Shown here: one piece after another, positions 63,720 to 64,000 of the stretch
Layout: every line of letters begins with the position of its first letter
How positions within the stretch are numbered: the first letter of the stretch is position 1
Source of the DNA: JACKFE01 sp050248735
GTDB lineage: Bacteria; Nitrospirota; Nitrospiria; Nitrospirales; UBA8639
DNA: 64,000 bases
Direction: 5' to 3'
Assembly (NCBI GenBank): GCA_050248735.1
Contig: JBFWRU010000002.1
Coordinates: 1 to 64,000 of the forward strand
Translations under genes and position numbers: made by a program
The notes under the pieces: model-generated
The model's database searches: none
The model's input: the letters and a program-made list of their open reading frames with translations, nothing else
What the model was told of the DNA's origin: nothing

Positions 63720-64000
63720 ATGGTAAAGGGAATTCGAATGCTGTTTGGCGTATTCGCTCTGGTGGGACTGTTGGTTGGTTGTCAATCGATGACGGGCCAA
63801 ACAACGGGTGAATATATTGATGATGCGGGATTGACTGCGGCTGTCAAAACAAAAATGACCAACCGGCAGGTGTCGTCCTTAACCAGAGTGGAAGTTGAAA
63901 CAGTCAATGGAGTAGTCCATCTTACCGGCGTTGTCAAATCTGATGCGGAAAAGGCTGAAGCGTCTCGTTTGGCGAAGGAGGTCAAGGGCGTAAAGCGTGT
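63720..64000 (+). CDS. BON-domain lipoprotein, N-terminal part (runs off window)
   Basis: The first 93 codons are in the window. The signal is MVKGIRMLFGVFALVGL ending in the lipobox LVGC, with mature start at Cys22. From about 34 a BON domain begins: YIDDAGLTAAVKTKMTNRQV, VEVETVNGVVHLTGVV and KAEASRLAKEVKGVKRV. BON domains bind phospholipid and are found in OsmY and DolP, periplasmic proteins for envelope stress. AAGGAGG 6 bases before the ATG decides the start. The frame is open to the end of the window. Confidence 0.85.
   Translation, partial: MVKGIRMLFGVFALVGLLVGCQSMTGQTTGEYIDDAGLTAAVKTKMTNRQVSSLTRVEVETVNGVVHLTGVVKSDAEKAEASRLAKEVKGVKR

Overview
The window looks like a chromosomal segment of a Gram-negative bacterium of the Nitrospirota, most likely a Nitrospira-type organism. 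This is an inference from gene content: a PrsK/PrsR pair of the PEP-CTERM/exosortase type, squalene genes hpnD-hpnE, tandem bifunctional nucleases, many small lipoproteins and a pyruvate phosphate dikinase. No rRNA, CRISPR array or convincing tRNA was seen.

Layout. 1-1790: a stack of three IS3-family elements on the minus strand, each interrupting the next. 2150-13157: exopolysaccharide and signalling block, with a Wzz/BY-kinase-like protein, a histidine kinase - coiled-coil protein - sigma-54 regulator operon resembling QseE/QseG/QseF (GlrK/GlrR), then prsK-prsR. 13207-23979 (minus): housekeeping run argC-argJ, rplM-rpsI, two DUF151 nucleases, and uppS-cdsA-dxr-rseP-proS (undecaprenyl, phospholipid, isoprenoid and envelope-stress functions). 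24197-27650 (plus): tldD and pmbA/tldE plus an unknown gene. 27967-30869 (minus): hpnD-hpnE and a family-4 uracil-DNA glycosylase. 31235-36507: mixed small genes (SH3-like membrane protein, YjbQ, PHP phosphoesterase, a FolB-methyltransferase fusion, a cupredoxin, a lipoprotein). 36786-46187 (plus): glyQ-glyS, a membrane protein, ppdK-ribD (4-bp overlap), EcsC-like protein, lipoprotein.

46221-54664 is the accessory region. It holds a broken STAND/NACHT ATPase gene whose 3' part encodes a formylglycine-generating-enzyme (FGE) fold domain. The extreme C-terminus of that domain has the codon signature of a diversity-generating retroelement (DGR) variable region, but no reverse transcriptase or template repeat is present. 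A methyltransferase-like gene, an esterase and a lone Mrr-like nuclease follow. 54665-63232: two fatty-acid desaturases, an M48 protease, a four-gene envelope cluster with two L,D-transpeptidases, a short Pro/Lys-rich peptide and NhaA. A BON-domain lipoprotein runs off the right end.

The most notable observations are the orphan DGR-like variable region in the decayed NACHT-FGE gene, a PPDK carrying both an inserted zinc ribbon and a histone-H1-like tail, and the FolB-methyltransferase fusion. Coordinates of starts were adjusted by reading Shine-Dalgarno (SD) sequences, overlaps and signal peptides. Family names come from recognised motifs, not from database searches.
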